From: JBHJHK01 sp050330975
Lineage (GTDB): Bacteria; Pseudomonadota; Gammaproteobacteria; Competibacterales; Competibacteraceae
Reading direction: 5' to 3'
Assembly (NCBI GenBank): GCA_050330975.1
Contig: JBHJHK010000330.1
Coordinates: 1-10,801, forward strand
DNA: 10,801 nt
A model generated the notes under the pieces. It had not been told where the DNA came from. It saw nothing but the letters and a program-made list of their open reading frames with translations, and did no database searches. The number at the start of each line of letters is the position of its first letter. Position 1 is the stretch's first letter. Below are positions 1 through 6,520 of this stretch, piece by piece. The position numbers and the translations under genes were made by a program.

Positions 1-98
1 GGGAGCCCACAGCCCGGATCGCCTGTGAAGTGAGCCCCATCGGGGGCCAGCAGCAGGAACCCGCCGAAGCGACTGCGCAGGGCTTTGGCCGTGCGTAG
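1..98 (+). CDS. tnpB: C-terminal fragment of a TnpB-like protein (IS200/IS605 family), 5' end outside window
   Basis: An open frame enters the window and ends at TAG 96-98, giving about 31 residues that finish IACEVSPIGGQQQEPAEATA and a short tail. TnpB proteins commonly end with an Ala-Cys-(Gly) ... V-x-P ... Gln-Glu-Pro pattern just after their zinc-ribbon region, and this tail fits it. The stop lies 12 bases before a hairpin typical of the right end of these elements, which supports the call. TnpB is the RNA-guided nuclease of IS200/IS605 elements and helps retain the transposon. The catalytic RuvC residues are upstream of the window, so whether the gene is intact or a remnant cannot be told. 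The identification rests on a short tail plus the adjacent hairpin. Confidence 0.55.
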   Translation, partial: EPTARIACEVSPIGGQQQEPAEATAQGFGRA

Positions 99-105
99 CG
101 CCGTA

Positions 106-140
106 GGAATCCCCGTCCTTCAGGGCGGGGAGGATGTCAA
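106..140 (+). ncRNA. 3' scaffold end of a putative TnpB omega (re)RNA
   Basis: In IS200/IS605 elements the guide RNA overlaps the tnpB 3' end and the right end, and its guide is simply the host DNA next to the element. The hairpin at 111-130 plus the TCAA end at 137-140 has the right form and place. By inference the guide would begin near 141 and copy the leader of the downstream dehydrogenase gene. The sequence shows only the structure; expression is unknown. Confidence 0.4.
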
Positions 141-179
141 AACAACTCTCTACCATGCCAGCCACCATTTGATCAATTG

Positions 180-185
180 AGGAGG
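180..185 (+). promoter_or_regulatory. Ribosome binding site that sets the frmA start
   Basis: AGGAGG at 180-185 lies 6 bases before GTG 192-194. The same frame could open at TTG 177-179, but that start would place this Shine-Dalgarno sequence inside the coding region. GTG 192 is therefore the better start. Confidence 0.8.
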
Positions 186-191
186 TTTGCC

Positions 192-1307
192 GTGAAAACT
201 CGCGCCGCCGTGGCTTGGGAAGCCGGCCGTCCGTTGGAAATCGAACAACTCGACCTCGAAGGTCCCAAGGCCGGCGAGGTGCTGGTGCGGTTGGTGGCCA
301 CGGGAGTGTGCCACACCGACTCCTTCACCCTGTCGGGGGAAGACCCCGAGGGGATTTTCCCGGCGGTGCTGGGCCACGAAGGGGGGGCCATCGTCGAGGA
401 GGTGGGCCCTGGGGTGAGTTCCGTGGTCCCCGGCGACCATGTCATTCCCCTCTACACCCCCGAGTGCGGTGAGTGCAAGTTTTGCACCTCGGGCAAAACC
501 AATCTCTGCCAAGCCATCCGCACCACCCAGGGCAAGGGCTTGATGCCCGATGGCACCTCGCGCTTTTCCCACAACGGCAAGACCATCTTCCATTACATGG
601 GCACCTCGACCTTCTCCGAGTACTCGGTGCTCCCGGAGATCGCCCTGGCCAAGGTCAACAAGACGGCGCCCCTGGAGAAAGTCTGTTTGCTGGGCTGTGG
701 CATCACCACCGGCATTGGTGCTGTGCTCAATACCGCCAAGGTGGAGCCCGGCAGCTCGGTGGCGGTGTTCGGTTTGGGGGGCATCGGCCTGAGCGTCATC
801 CAGGGGGCGGTGATGGCCAAGGCCGAGCGGATCGTCGCCGTCGACATCAACCCCAGCAAGTTCGAAATGGCCCGCCAGATGGGGGCCACCGACTGCGTCA
901 ATCCCAAGGACTACCCCGACGACCCCATCCAAAAGGTCATCGTCGACCTCACCGACGGCGGGGTGGATTATTCGTTTGAATGCGTGGGTAACGTCAACCT
1001 CATGCGGGCCGCCTTAGAGTGCTGCCACAAGGGCTGGGGGGAATCGGTGATCATCGGCGTGGCAGGCGCCGGCCAGGAGATCTGCACCCGTCCCTTCCAG
1101 CTGGTGACGGGTCGGGTGTGGCGGGGTAGCGCCTTTGGCGGGGTCAAGGGCCGCAGCCAATTGCCGGGCTACGTGGACAAGTATCTCCAGGGGGAGATCC
1201 ACATCGACCCCATGATCAGTTTCACCATGCCCCTGGACGATATAAACCGGGCCTTTGACCTCATGCACGAGGGCAAGAGCATCCGCAGTGTCATTCACTA
1301 CGGCTGA
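192..1307 (+). CDS. frmA: S-(hydroxymethyl)glutathione dehydrogenase (class III alcohol dehydrogenase, GSH-dependent formaldehyde dehydrogenase)
   Basis: This enzyme oxidises S-hydroxymethylglutathione, the spontaneous adduct of formaldehyde and glutathione, to S-formylglutathione with NAD+ in the cytoplasm. The product is 371 residues, normal for the class III family. Catalytic zinc ligands are visible as Cys40 (GVCHTD), His62 (GHEGG) and Cys169 (LLGCGITTG). The structural zinc set is Cys92, Cys95, Cys98 and Cys106 in CGECKFCTSGKTNLC. The NAD Rossmann loop is VFGLGGIG (192-199). Arg110 falls where class III enzymes carry the arginine that binds the glutathione carboxylate, which separates it from ethanol dehydrogenases. 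The start is GTG 192, set by AGGAGG. S-formylglutathione hydrolase follows 30 bases later, so the two are very probably one operon. Synonyms are adhC, flhA and adhI. A promoter is not evident in the short space after the upstream mobile element. Confidence 0.96.
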   Translation: MKTRAAVAWEAGRPLEIEQLDLEGPKAGEVLVRLVATGVCHTDSFTLSGEDPEGIFPAVLGHEGGAIVEEVGPGVSSVVPGDHVIPLYTPECGECKFCTSGKTNLCQAIRTTQGKGLMPDGTSRFSHNGKTIFHYMGTSTFSEYSVLPEIALAKVNKTAPLEKVCLLGCGITTGIGAVLNTAKVEPGSSVAVFGLGGIGLSVIQGAVMAKAERIVAVDINPSKFEMARQMGATDCVNPKDYPDDPIQKVIVDLTDGGVDYSFECVGNVNLMRAALECCHKGWGESVIIGVAGAGQEICTRPFQLVTGRVWRGSAFGGVKGRSQLPGYVDKYLQGEIHIDPMISFTMPLDDINRAFDLMHEGKSIRSVIHYG

Positions 1308-1337
1308 GGTCTCAGGATCAACCGAGGTGCTTTCCCC

Positions 1338-2189
1338 ATGACGGATACCGTCGAAACTGTCGGCCGCCAAAGGAGTTTTGGCGGTTGGATGACCCGCTAC
1401 CGCCACCGCTCCGCGGCTTGCGCCTGCGACATGGTGTTCGCCGTCTACACCCCACCCCAGGCGGAGAGCCAGGCGGTGCCGGTGTTGTACTGGCTATCGG
1501 GGCTCACCTGTACCGATGAAAACTTCAACCAAAAGGCCGGCGCCCATCGCTACGCCGCCGAGAAGGGGTTGGCCATCGTCTGTCCCGACACCAGTCCCCG
1601 GGGGGTGGGACTTCCCGGGGAGGACGACAGCTACGATTTCGGCAGCGGGGCGGGGTTTTACCTCAACGCCACCGAGGCCCCGTGGTCGAGTCACTATCGG
1701 ATGTACGATTATGTGGTGGAGGAGTTGCCAGGGCTCCTCAAAGCCCAGTTCCCCGCCCTGGACAGCGAGCGCTGTGCCATCTCTGGCCATTCCATGGGGG
1801 GCCATGGGGCGCTGACCATCGCCTTGAAAAACCCCGGCCGCTATGGCTCGGTATCGGCCTTTGCCCCCATCTGTTCCCCCACCCGTTGTCCGTGGGGGGA
1901 AAAGGCCCTGCCCCGCTATTTGGGGGAGGACCGCAGCACCTGGACGCCCTACGATGCCACGTTGTTGATCCCCGCTGCCCAGGAGCGCTTGCCGCTATTG
2001 GTGGACCAGGGAGAAGACGACAATTTCCTCCAAGAGCAGCTCAAGCCCGAGCTCTTGGAAGCGGCCTGCCGGGCAGCCAACCATACCCTGACGTTGCGCC
2101 GCCAGCCGGGTTACGACCATAGCTACTACTTTATCAGTAGCTTCATCGGCGACCACGTCGAGCACCACGCCAAGGCCTTGGGCCTATAG
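1338..2189 (+). CDS. fghA: S-formylglutathione hydrolase
   Basis: This cytoplasmic serine esterase splits S-formylglutathione into formate and free glutathione, completing the GSH-linked formaldehyde route begun by the upstream dehydrogenase. The 283-residue length matches the esterase D / FrmB family. The alpha/beta-hydrolase nucleophile elbow GHSMGG puts Ser at 152. The other triad members are probably Asp228 (in QGEDDNF) and His261 (in YDHSYYF). The family signatures WLSGLTCTDENF (52-63) and PDTSPRG (83-89) are also present. ATG 1338 is preceded by GAGG at 1324-1327, at a rather long 10-base spacing. The gene lies 30 bases after frmA and is followed by terminator-like hairpins, so it is probably the last gene of a two-gene unit. 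Also named frmB. Confidence 0.95.
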   Translation: MTDTVETVGRQRSFGGWMTRYRHRSAACACDMVFAVYTPPQAESQAVPVLYWLSGLTCTDENFNQKAGAHRYAAEKGLAIVCPDTSPRGVGLPGEDDSYDFGSGAGFYLNATEAPWSSHYRMYDYVVEELPGLLKAQFPALDSERCAISGHSMGGHGALTIALKNPGRYGSVSAFAPICSPTRCPWGEKALPRYLGEDRSTWTPYDATLLIPAAQERLPLLVDQGEDDNFLQEQLKPELLEAACRAANHTLTLRRQPGYDHSYYFISSFIGDHVEHHAKALGL

Positions 2190-2190
2190 A

Positions 2191-2227
2191 AAAGGCGCCC
2201 CCGGGCAGGAGCGCCCCTTTCCCTTTT
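2191..2227 (+). terminator. Possible weak intrinsic terminator after fghA
   Basis: GGCGC (2194-2198) pairs with GCGCC (2211-2215), flanked by AAA before and an interrupted T-rich stretch after (2216-2227). The stem is short and the T-tract is broken by C residues. It is at best a weak terminator on its own and may act with the stronger hairpin just downstream. Confidence 0.4.
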
Positions 2228-2228
2228 G

Positions 2229-2268
2229 AACCCCACAGCCCCCCAGTCCCTAGACTGGGGGCTTTAGG
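2229..2268. terminator. Strong hairpin between fghA and the convergent pseudogene, likely bidirectional terminator
   Basis: CCCCCAGTC (2240-2248) pairs perfectly with GACTGGGGG (2253-2261) around a CCTA loop. The pairing extends outward with a few mismatches to about 2229 and 2268. It lies between convergent genes. The stop codon of the minus-strand pseudogene (TAA, 2266-2264) is in the outer arm. The tail on either side is only weakly T-rich, so a transposon-end or REP-like hairpin is an alternative, though no nearby tnpB supports that. Confidence 0.5.
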
Positions 2269-2872
2269 GTCGACCGTCGAGCTGGCGGAGAAAATCCAGC
2301 AGTTGCTGGTATTCACCCTCGCTCACCACCCTGCGATCCAGGGCAATACCGTGGACATCAGCCGCTAGGCGATCCAACGAGGTGGTCACCCGCAACTGGT
2401 CTAGATCGATGTTGCGACGGCTAGTGCGGCGCAGGACGATGGTATTCACCGGTCAGTGGCGGGTAAGCCAATGGTTGTTTCCACCCCGTTGACCACCACG
2501 GTAAAACTGTCATTCCAGTTGAGGCGGTAACGGAGGGTTAAGGCCGCTGGGCCAACCCCGCTCGACCCCGCAGATCCGTGGTGTTCGACAGCCCCTCGCC
2601 TCGACCGCTGTGGCTGCGTTGTTCTTGGTCCCCACCACCCAAGCGCGGGTACTGTCGGTGCTGATGGCCACTCCGGCTAGGTAATCGCGTCACCAAAAGC
2701 CGGTCCCCATGGCCAGCCACCGCCAGCCCCCGGGGGGTGGGGCCCACGGCCAGACGGGCCACCACCGCACCAGTGCAGTACCCGGCGCCGTGGGCTGGGC
2801 CACGACGGGGGGGACGACGGTGATGGACAACAGGGCGAGTAGACACCGGGGGATAAATCCCAGTGTGAACCA
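2264..2872 (-). pseudogene. Decayed exported YVTN-type beta-propeller gene with multiple frame breaks
   Basis: Read on the minus strand in shifting frames, this stretch spells one broken secreted protein. Around 2872-2783 is a signal-peptide-like run (CLLALLSITVVPPVVA followed by QPTAPG). After a frame change, 2774-2685 reads VVARLAVGPTPRGLAVAGHG then DRLLVTR, a typical YVTN propeller blade. Four bases later the frame changes again and 2680 onward reads LAGVAISTDSTRAWVVGTK, another blade-like piece. Near 2550-2450 LTLRYRLNWNDSFTVVVNG continues to LPATDR and a stop. The coherent continuation VNTIVLRRTSRRNIDLDQLR resumes one base out of frame and ends at TAA 2266-2264. The last break looks like the loss of one base in a G run (CGG-GTG to CGGTG). 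No ATG is visible before the signal region. The gene sits 3' of xoxJ on the same strand, so it may once have belonged to the xox cluster. The C-terminal part is not recognised. The last 61 codons (GTG 2449 to 2264) could in principle be translated by GTGA coupling, but decay is the simpler reading. Confidence 0.65.
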
Positions 2873-3005
2873 CCCCGCCCTGGGGAGGGGGGAGGACGGG
2901 TGGGGTTGGCAACGCTTGGTTGCGGGCCCAGAGTAACGCAAATGTTACAGGCCCATCAATTCGCGAATGCACCGTCACCCGAGGCAGCGAGGGGCCTGGG
3001 AAGCC

Positions 3006-3875
3006 CTAGTCGTCGTCGCGATGGCTGACCTGGACGCCCTCGTCCAAGGGCAGCAATGGCACGTTGTACTCCTCTAGGACCGCGTCGATGGCAGCGCGGT
3101 TGGCCTCGATGAGACCTTCCACCTGGTCCTTCCAAGCCCCCTGGCCAAAGCGCACCCCCATGGAGATGGGAAAATCAAACCGAAGGCCGGGTTCCGACGC
3201 CATGGGAACCAGGGCGAGCTCGGCCCGATCTGCCAGGCGCTTGACAAAATAACCAGCGATGGGGCCCCAGACGATGGCGGCGTCGATGTCGTCGTTCATG
3301 AGATCCCGCTGGATCACCAAGCCCGGGAACTCGTCGGGGTCGCCGTGGAGGGCGGCGCGGGCGCGGATCTGGTCGTGCATTTCATAGCGGGTGAGCCAGG
3401 AGGTGGCCGGGGTGCGCTCAAAGACCCCAATGCGCAGCTGGTCCCGCTTTTCCCGGGGCAAATTGGCCAGATCTTCGGGGGTCTCCACCCCTTGGAGCAG
3501 GGAATGGTCGGCCTTGAACACCAACGCATAGGTCGAACGATAGTATGGCGCAGTGGCGATGACTAGCTCAAAGCTAGTGGGTACGCCGATGACCAGTTCG
3601 CACAGATACCCCTCCCGCTCGACGGCGGGCTGGCGCAGGGTCTTGCGGATAAAGCCCCGGCGCTGGGGGAACCAGGTGTACTCCAAGGGCTCGCCCAAAT
3701 CTTCGGCCAAGATCTCGGCGATGCGATTTTCAAAGCCACTCAAATCGCGGTGGGAAAAGGGCAAGTTGTTGGGGTCGGCGCAAATCCGCAAAGCGCCGTC
3801 GTCGTCGGCCAGGGCCAACCCGCCCCAGCCCCCCAGCCACACCAGGGCCACAAGGCTCAAAGCAATGGGTTTCAC
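3006..3875 (-). CDS. xoxJ: XoxJ, periplasmic solute-binding-like partner of XoxF methanol dehydrogenase
   Basis: XoxJ/MxaJ proteins have the fold of family-3 ABC solute-binding proteins but accompany PQQ alcohol dehydrogenases and are thought to help mature or activate them. The 289-residue product begins with a signal peptide (about 1-23, VALVWLGGWGGLALA then DDDG). Next comes the family hallmark ICADPNNLPFSH (31-42), then YTWFPQRRGFIRKTL and the PYYRSTYALVF strand typical of quinoprotein-associated binding proteins. I chose GTG 3875-3873 because GAGGAG lies 7 bases before it. The frame is open upstream, but that extension only overlaps xoxG in another frame. It follows xoxG by 52 bases and is probably the last working gene of the xox unit. 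No membrane transporter genes are next to it, which supports the accessory role over uptake. Confidence 0.9.
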   Translation of the reverse strand: MKPIALSLVALVWLGGWGGLALADDDGALRICADPNNLPFSHRDLSGFENRIAEILAEDLGEPLEYTWFPQRRGFIRKTLRQPAVEREGYLCELVIGVPTSFELVIATAPYYRSTYALVFKADHSLLQGVETPEDLANLPREKRDQLRIGVFERTPATSWLTRYEMHDQIRARAALHGDPDEFPGLVIQRDLMNDDIDAAIVWGPIAGYFVKRLADRAELALVPMASEPGLRFDFPISMGVRFGQGAWKDQVEGLIEANRAAIDAVLEEYNVPLLPLDEGVQVSHRDDD

Positions 3876-3882
3876 GATAATA

Positions 3883-3888
3883 CTCCTC
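3883..3888 (-). promoter_or_regulatory. Ribosome binding site for xoxJ
   Basis: On the minus strand GAGGAG is followed by TATTATC and then GTG AAA CCC. This 7-base spacing decides the GTG start at 3875 and the 289-residue length. Confidence 0.75.
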
Positions 3889-3927
3889 GACGTCTCGGGT
3901 GGGCCGCAGCACTCCAGCTCTGGAGGC

Positions 3928-4368
3928 TCAGCGGATGCGCTTGGGTCTACCGGGGCCCAACACCTCGTCGGAGCGCGCCATGAGGTAGGCGTAGAGGGCG
4001 TCGAAGTGCCGGTTGACGTTGGGATTATTTCCCCAACCGGGCATGACACCCACCTGGCCGGTGTAACCGTTCTCCAGGGAGTCCATAAACCGCTCCCGGT
4101 CGATCTCTTGGAGGCGCACCAGCAAACTGGGGGCAAAGGTGCTACCCAGGGCGTCTTGCCCGTGGCACTGGTGGCAGTTGGCGTGGTAGGTGCGCCAGCC
4201 CACATAGGTGTCTCTATCGACGCGGCATTCGCCGCCTTCGCACTCCACGGTGTAGGGTTTGGCGTTGGCCTCCACCTCGCTGGCGGCGAGGGAAGACGGC
4301 AAAACGGCGGCGAAGCCGACGACACATCCCAAGGCGAGCGACGCGCGATTCAGACAAATGTGGCCCAT
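3928..4368 (-). CDS. xoxG: XoxG, periplasmic c-type cytochrome, electron acceptor of XoxF
   Basis: XoxG takes electrons from the reduced PQQ of XoxF in the periplasm and passes them to the respiratory chain. The 146-residue product has a signal peptide (about 1-29, ALGCVVGFAAVLPSSLA then ASE). It has a single haem c site CHQCH (Cys65, Cys68, His69) and a likely axial Met109 in GVMPGWG. The stretch DTYVGWRTYHANCHQCHGQD followed by ALGSTFAP resembles XoxG/MxaG-type cytochromes rather than ordinary c550. Cys43 and Cys48 (CEGGEC) before the haem could form a disulfide. ATG 4368-4366 is preceded by AGGAGGAG with about 8 bases between. It lies between xoxF and xoxJ on the same strand, 132 bases after xoxF and 52 before xoxJ. 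The haem class is certain; the XoxG name relies strongly on context. Confidence 0.9.
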   Translation of the reverse strand: MGHICLNRASLALGCVVGFAAVLPSSLAASEVEANAKPYTVECEGGECRVDRDTYVGWRTYHANCHQCHGQDALGSTFAPSLLVRLQEIDRERFMDSLENGYTGQVGVMPGWGNNPNVNRHFDALYAYLMARSDEVLGPGRPKRIR

Positions 4369-4421
4369 GGATCAGGCTCCTCCTGGTGTATTTTGCGTCA
4401 AATGAGCTTTGCTTCTGGGGT

Positions 4422-4457
4422 AAAAATGCAGCGAGCGGCGGAAAGTCCCGCCGCTCG
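4422..4457 (-). terminator. Hairpin with T-run between xoxF and xoxG (attenuator or leaky terminator)
   Basis: CGAGCGGCGG (4432-4441) and CCGCCGCTCG (4448-4457) pair perfectly over 10 bp around a 6-base loop. On the transcribed minus strand the stem is followed five bases later by TTTTT (4426-4422). This has the form of an intrinsic terminator, though the T-run is short and slightly displaced. It would let much xoxF message stop before xoxG and xoxJ, or protect the 3' end of xoxF mRNA. Confidence 0.65.
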
Positions 4458-4464
4458 AATCAAG

Positions 4465-4486
4465 GGGCCCCACGAGTGTGGGTCCC
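4465..4486 (-). repeat. Second hairpin just downstream of the xoxF stop
   Basis: GGGCCCCAC (4465-4473) pairs with GTGGGTCCC (4478-4486) with one mismatch and a GAGT loop. It lies 14 bases past the xoxF stop codon and ahead of the terminator-like hairpin. No T-run follows it, so it is more likely an mRNA-stabilising or pausing structure than a terminator. Confidence 0.45.
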
Positions 4487-4500
4487 GGAGGTCTCGATGA

Positions 4501-6309
4501 TCAGTTGCGGTCGGGCAGGGCAAAGACCGTCAGCACGCCACCTAGTTGGGTGAAGTCCGACAACTGGCGGTAGGCGCCCACGGCCCCCAGGCCATCGGTG
4601 TCCCCTTCGAGGCCGGCGGCCATGCCGATGCCCGCCCAGCCGCCGATACCCGACAACACCCCCACGTACTGCTTGCCTTCAAACTCCCAGGTGTTGACGT
4701 TGCCGATGATCCCCGACGGGGTCTTGAAGCTGTAGAGCTCCTCGCCGGTCTTGGCGTCGATGGCCTTGAGGAAGCCCTCCAAGGTGCCGTACAACACCAC
4801 GTCGCCGGCAGTGGCCAAGGCGCCACTCCACACGGAGAAGCGCTCGGGGATCGACCACACGATCTCGCCCTTGTCGGCGTCCCAGGCGATGAAGTTACCC
4901 ATGTGGCTACTGCCGTTCTCCAACACTCTGCCGGCGGGGAACATGGTCAAGGTGGCGCCCACATAGGGCTGGCCGGCCACGTACTCCACCTCGAAGGGCT
5001 CGTAGTTCATGCACACGTGGTTGGTGGGGACGTAGAACAGGTTGGTGCGGGGGGAGAAGGCCGCCGGCTGTTGGTCCTTGCTGCCCAAAGCCGCGGGGCA
5101 GACGTTCTCGGTGTTGAAGTCGGGGCCGTTGGTGGCGGGGCTGAACTCGGCCACCACCTGGGGACGACCGGTCTCCATGTCGATGTGGGTCGCCCAGTTG
5201 ACGGCGGGGTCGTACTTCTCGGCCACCAACAGCTCGCCGGTTTCGCGATCGAGGGTGTAGGCGAAGCCGTTGCGGTCGAAGGTCACCATGGCCTTGCGCA
5301 TTTCCCCTTTGATTTCGATGTCCACCAGGATGTTTTCATTGACCCCGTCGTAGTCCCACTCGTCGTGGGGGGTCTTCTGGAACAGCCACTTGGCCATGCC
5401 GGTGTCGGGGTCCCGGGCCATGATGGTCATGGACCAGCGGTTGTCGCCAGGACGCTGGGAGGGGTTCCAGGTACCGGGGTTGCCGGTGCCGTAGTAGACC
5501 AGATCCAGCTCTGGGTCGTAGGTGAACCAGCCCCAGGTGGTGCCGCCGCCGATCTTCCACTGGTCCCCTTCCCAGCTCTTGAGGCTGGAGCCATCGCCGA
5601 TGGGCTCGCCCAGGTGGGTGGTCTTTTCGGGATCCACCAGCATTTCCTCGTCGGGGCCGGTGGAATAGGCCCGCCAGACCAAAGAGCCGTCTTCGACGTT
5701 GTAGGCCGAGGCATAACCCCGCACCCCGTACTCGCCGCCGGAGATGCCGGTGATGATCTTGTCCTTGACCACGATGGGGGCGTTGGTGTTGGTCTCACCC
5801 CGCTTGGGGTCGCCGTTCTTCACCGACCACAGCTTCTCGCCGGTCTCGGCGTCCAGGGCCACCAAGGTGGTGTCGGCTTGCTGCAGAAACACCCGGCCAT
5901 CGGCGATGGCCAGACCCCGGTTGACGGTGTCGCAGCACATCATGGGGATGGTGGCGGGATCTTGGCGGGGCTCGTAGGTCCAGCGCAGGGTCTGGTCCTT
6001 GAGGTTGATGGCAAAGACCTTGTTGGGGAAGGGGGTATGGATGTACAAGGTGTCGTCCACCACCTTGGGGCCGCCTTCGTGGCCCCGCAACACCCCGGTG
6101 GAAAACGTCCAGGCGACCTGGAGATCGCCGGCGTTTTCGCTGTTGATCTGGTCGAGCTTGCTGTAGCGGGTACCGGCGTAGTCGCCGCCCCAGATGGCCC
6201 AGTTGCCCGGATCGGACATCATCTGCGTGACACTGTCATTGGCGACAGCGCTGCCGGCCAACAGAGCCGATGCCGCCACAAGGGCGGTGGTGGTGAGCGC
6301 TTTTGACAT
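4501..6309 (-). CDS. xoxF: Lanthanide-dependent PQQ methanol dehydrogenase XoxF
   Basis: XoxF oxidises methanol in the periplasm with PQQ and a lanthanide ion and gives electrons to cytochrome XoxG. The product is 602 residues, the usual size for the family, with a signal peptide ending near AVA at residue 23. The propeller carries the vicinal cysteines Cys125-Cys126 (MMCCDTVNRG). Expected metal ligands are Glu193 (GGEYGVRGY) and Asn277 (GTGNPGTWNPSQRPGDNRW). The catalytic Asp319 is in HDEWDYDGVNEN. Asp321, two residues after the catalytic Asp, is the extra carboxylate that marks lanthanide enzymes; calcium MxaF-type enzymes have Ala there. GGTTWGW (255-261) matches the PQQ-stacking region. 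ATG 6309-6307 follows AGGAGGAG at an 8-base spacing. xoxG and xoxJ follow on the same strand. No mxaI small-subunit gene is present, as expected for XoxF. The clade was not assigned. Confidence 0.97.
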   Translation of the reverse strand: MSKALTTTALVAASALLAGSAVANDSVTQMMSDPGNWAIWGGDYAGTRYSKLDQINSENAGDLQVAWTFSTGVLRGHEGGPKVVDDTLYIHTPFPNKVFAINLKDQTLRWTYEPRQDPATIPMMCCDTVNRGLAIADGRVFLQQADTTLVALDAETGEKLWSVKNGDPKRGETNTNAPIVVKDKIITGISGGEYGVRGYASAYNVEDGSLVWRAYSTGPDEEMLVDPEKTTHLGEPIGDGSSLKSWEGDQWKIGGGTTWGWFTYDPELDLVYYGTGNPGTWNPSQRPGDNRWSMTIMARDPDTGMAKWLFQKTPHDEWDYDGVNENILVDIEIKGEMRKAMVTFDRNGFAYTLDRETGELLVAEKYDPAVNWATHIDMETGRPQVVAEFSPATNGPDFNTENVCPAALGSKDQQPAAFSPRTNLFYVPTNHVCMNYEPFEVEYVAGQPYVGATLTMFPAGRVLENGSSHMGNFIAWDADKGEIVWSIPERFSVWSGALATAGDVVLYGTLEGFLKAIDAKTGEELYSFKTPSGIIGNVNTWEFEGKQYVGVLSGIGGWAGIGMAAGLEGDTDGLGAVGAYRQLSDFTQLGGVLTVFALPDRN

Positions 6310-6317
6310 GCGCTTAG

Positions 6318-6325
6318 CTCCTCCT
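6318..6325 (-). promoter_or_regulatory. Strong ribosome binding site of xoxF
   Basis: AGGAGGAG on the minus strand ends 8 bases before the ATG at 6309. The match to the anti-Shine-Dalgarno sequence is near perfect, in keeping with a highly expressed enzyme. Confidence 0.75.
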
Positions 6326-6520
6326 AGCTACCTAGCGATTTAGCGATTCAATCGCCCCAACATCCTCGCCTTCGACGGAGGCGATGGCGTCGAGGGATCT
6401 GTTTGGGGTCGTGCCCCAGGCGCCGTTTTAAGCGCCAAGATTGCTAATAAAACTTTATAAAACTAGACATTTAACGCGCCATGGCAGGCTCCCTGCTCGG
6501 CACACCCTCACTATAGCCAG

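Larger units (their letters stand above)
1..140 (+). mobile_element. Right-end portion of an IS200/IS605-type (IS1341-like) element
   Basis: The block combines the end of a TnpB-like frame (1-98) with a GC-rich hairpin. The left arm is CCCCGTCC (111-118), the loop TTCA (119-122) and the right arm GGGCGGGG (123-130), pairing over 8 bp including one G-T pair. It is followed by AGGATGTCAA ending at 140. The order GAATCCCC-hairpin-GGGGAGGATGTCAA is the characteristic right-end layout of many tnpB-only elements, as I recall the family. The likely element boundary is after TCAA at 140. The left end is outside the window. No target duplication is expected in this family. Confidence 0.6.

Noticed and set aside
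177..191. TTG start for frmA at 177
   Set aside because: It would encode the AGGAGG ribosome site as Arg-Arg. GTG 192, 6 bases after that site, fits better and gives the usual N-terminus.
150..932. 260-codon minus-strand frame opposite frmA
   Set aside because: Antisense to a well-supported dehydrogenase with intact zinc and NAD motifs; the composition is that of a shadow frame.
2870..2905. GC-rich inverted repeat resembling a second transposon end 5' of the pseudogene
   Set aside because: The pairing is imperfect (CCACCC-C-G with CGGGTGG), there is no GATGTCAA-like boundary and no tnpB trace beside it. It is more likely chance in a G/C-run-rich stretch.
3876..4325. N-terminal extension of xoxJ to about 439 residues
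   Set aside because: The extension runs through xoxG in another frame and is Pro/Ser/Thr-rich with no homology I can see. The GTG at 3875 has a good ribosome site and begins a signal peptide.
4546..6306. Very long open frame (about 586 codons) on the plus strand opposite xoxF
   Set aside because: It is antisense to a clearly recognisable xoxF, has low-complexity Gly/Ala/Val/His-rich composition and no family motif. It is a product of GC-rich third positions in the real gene.
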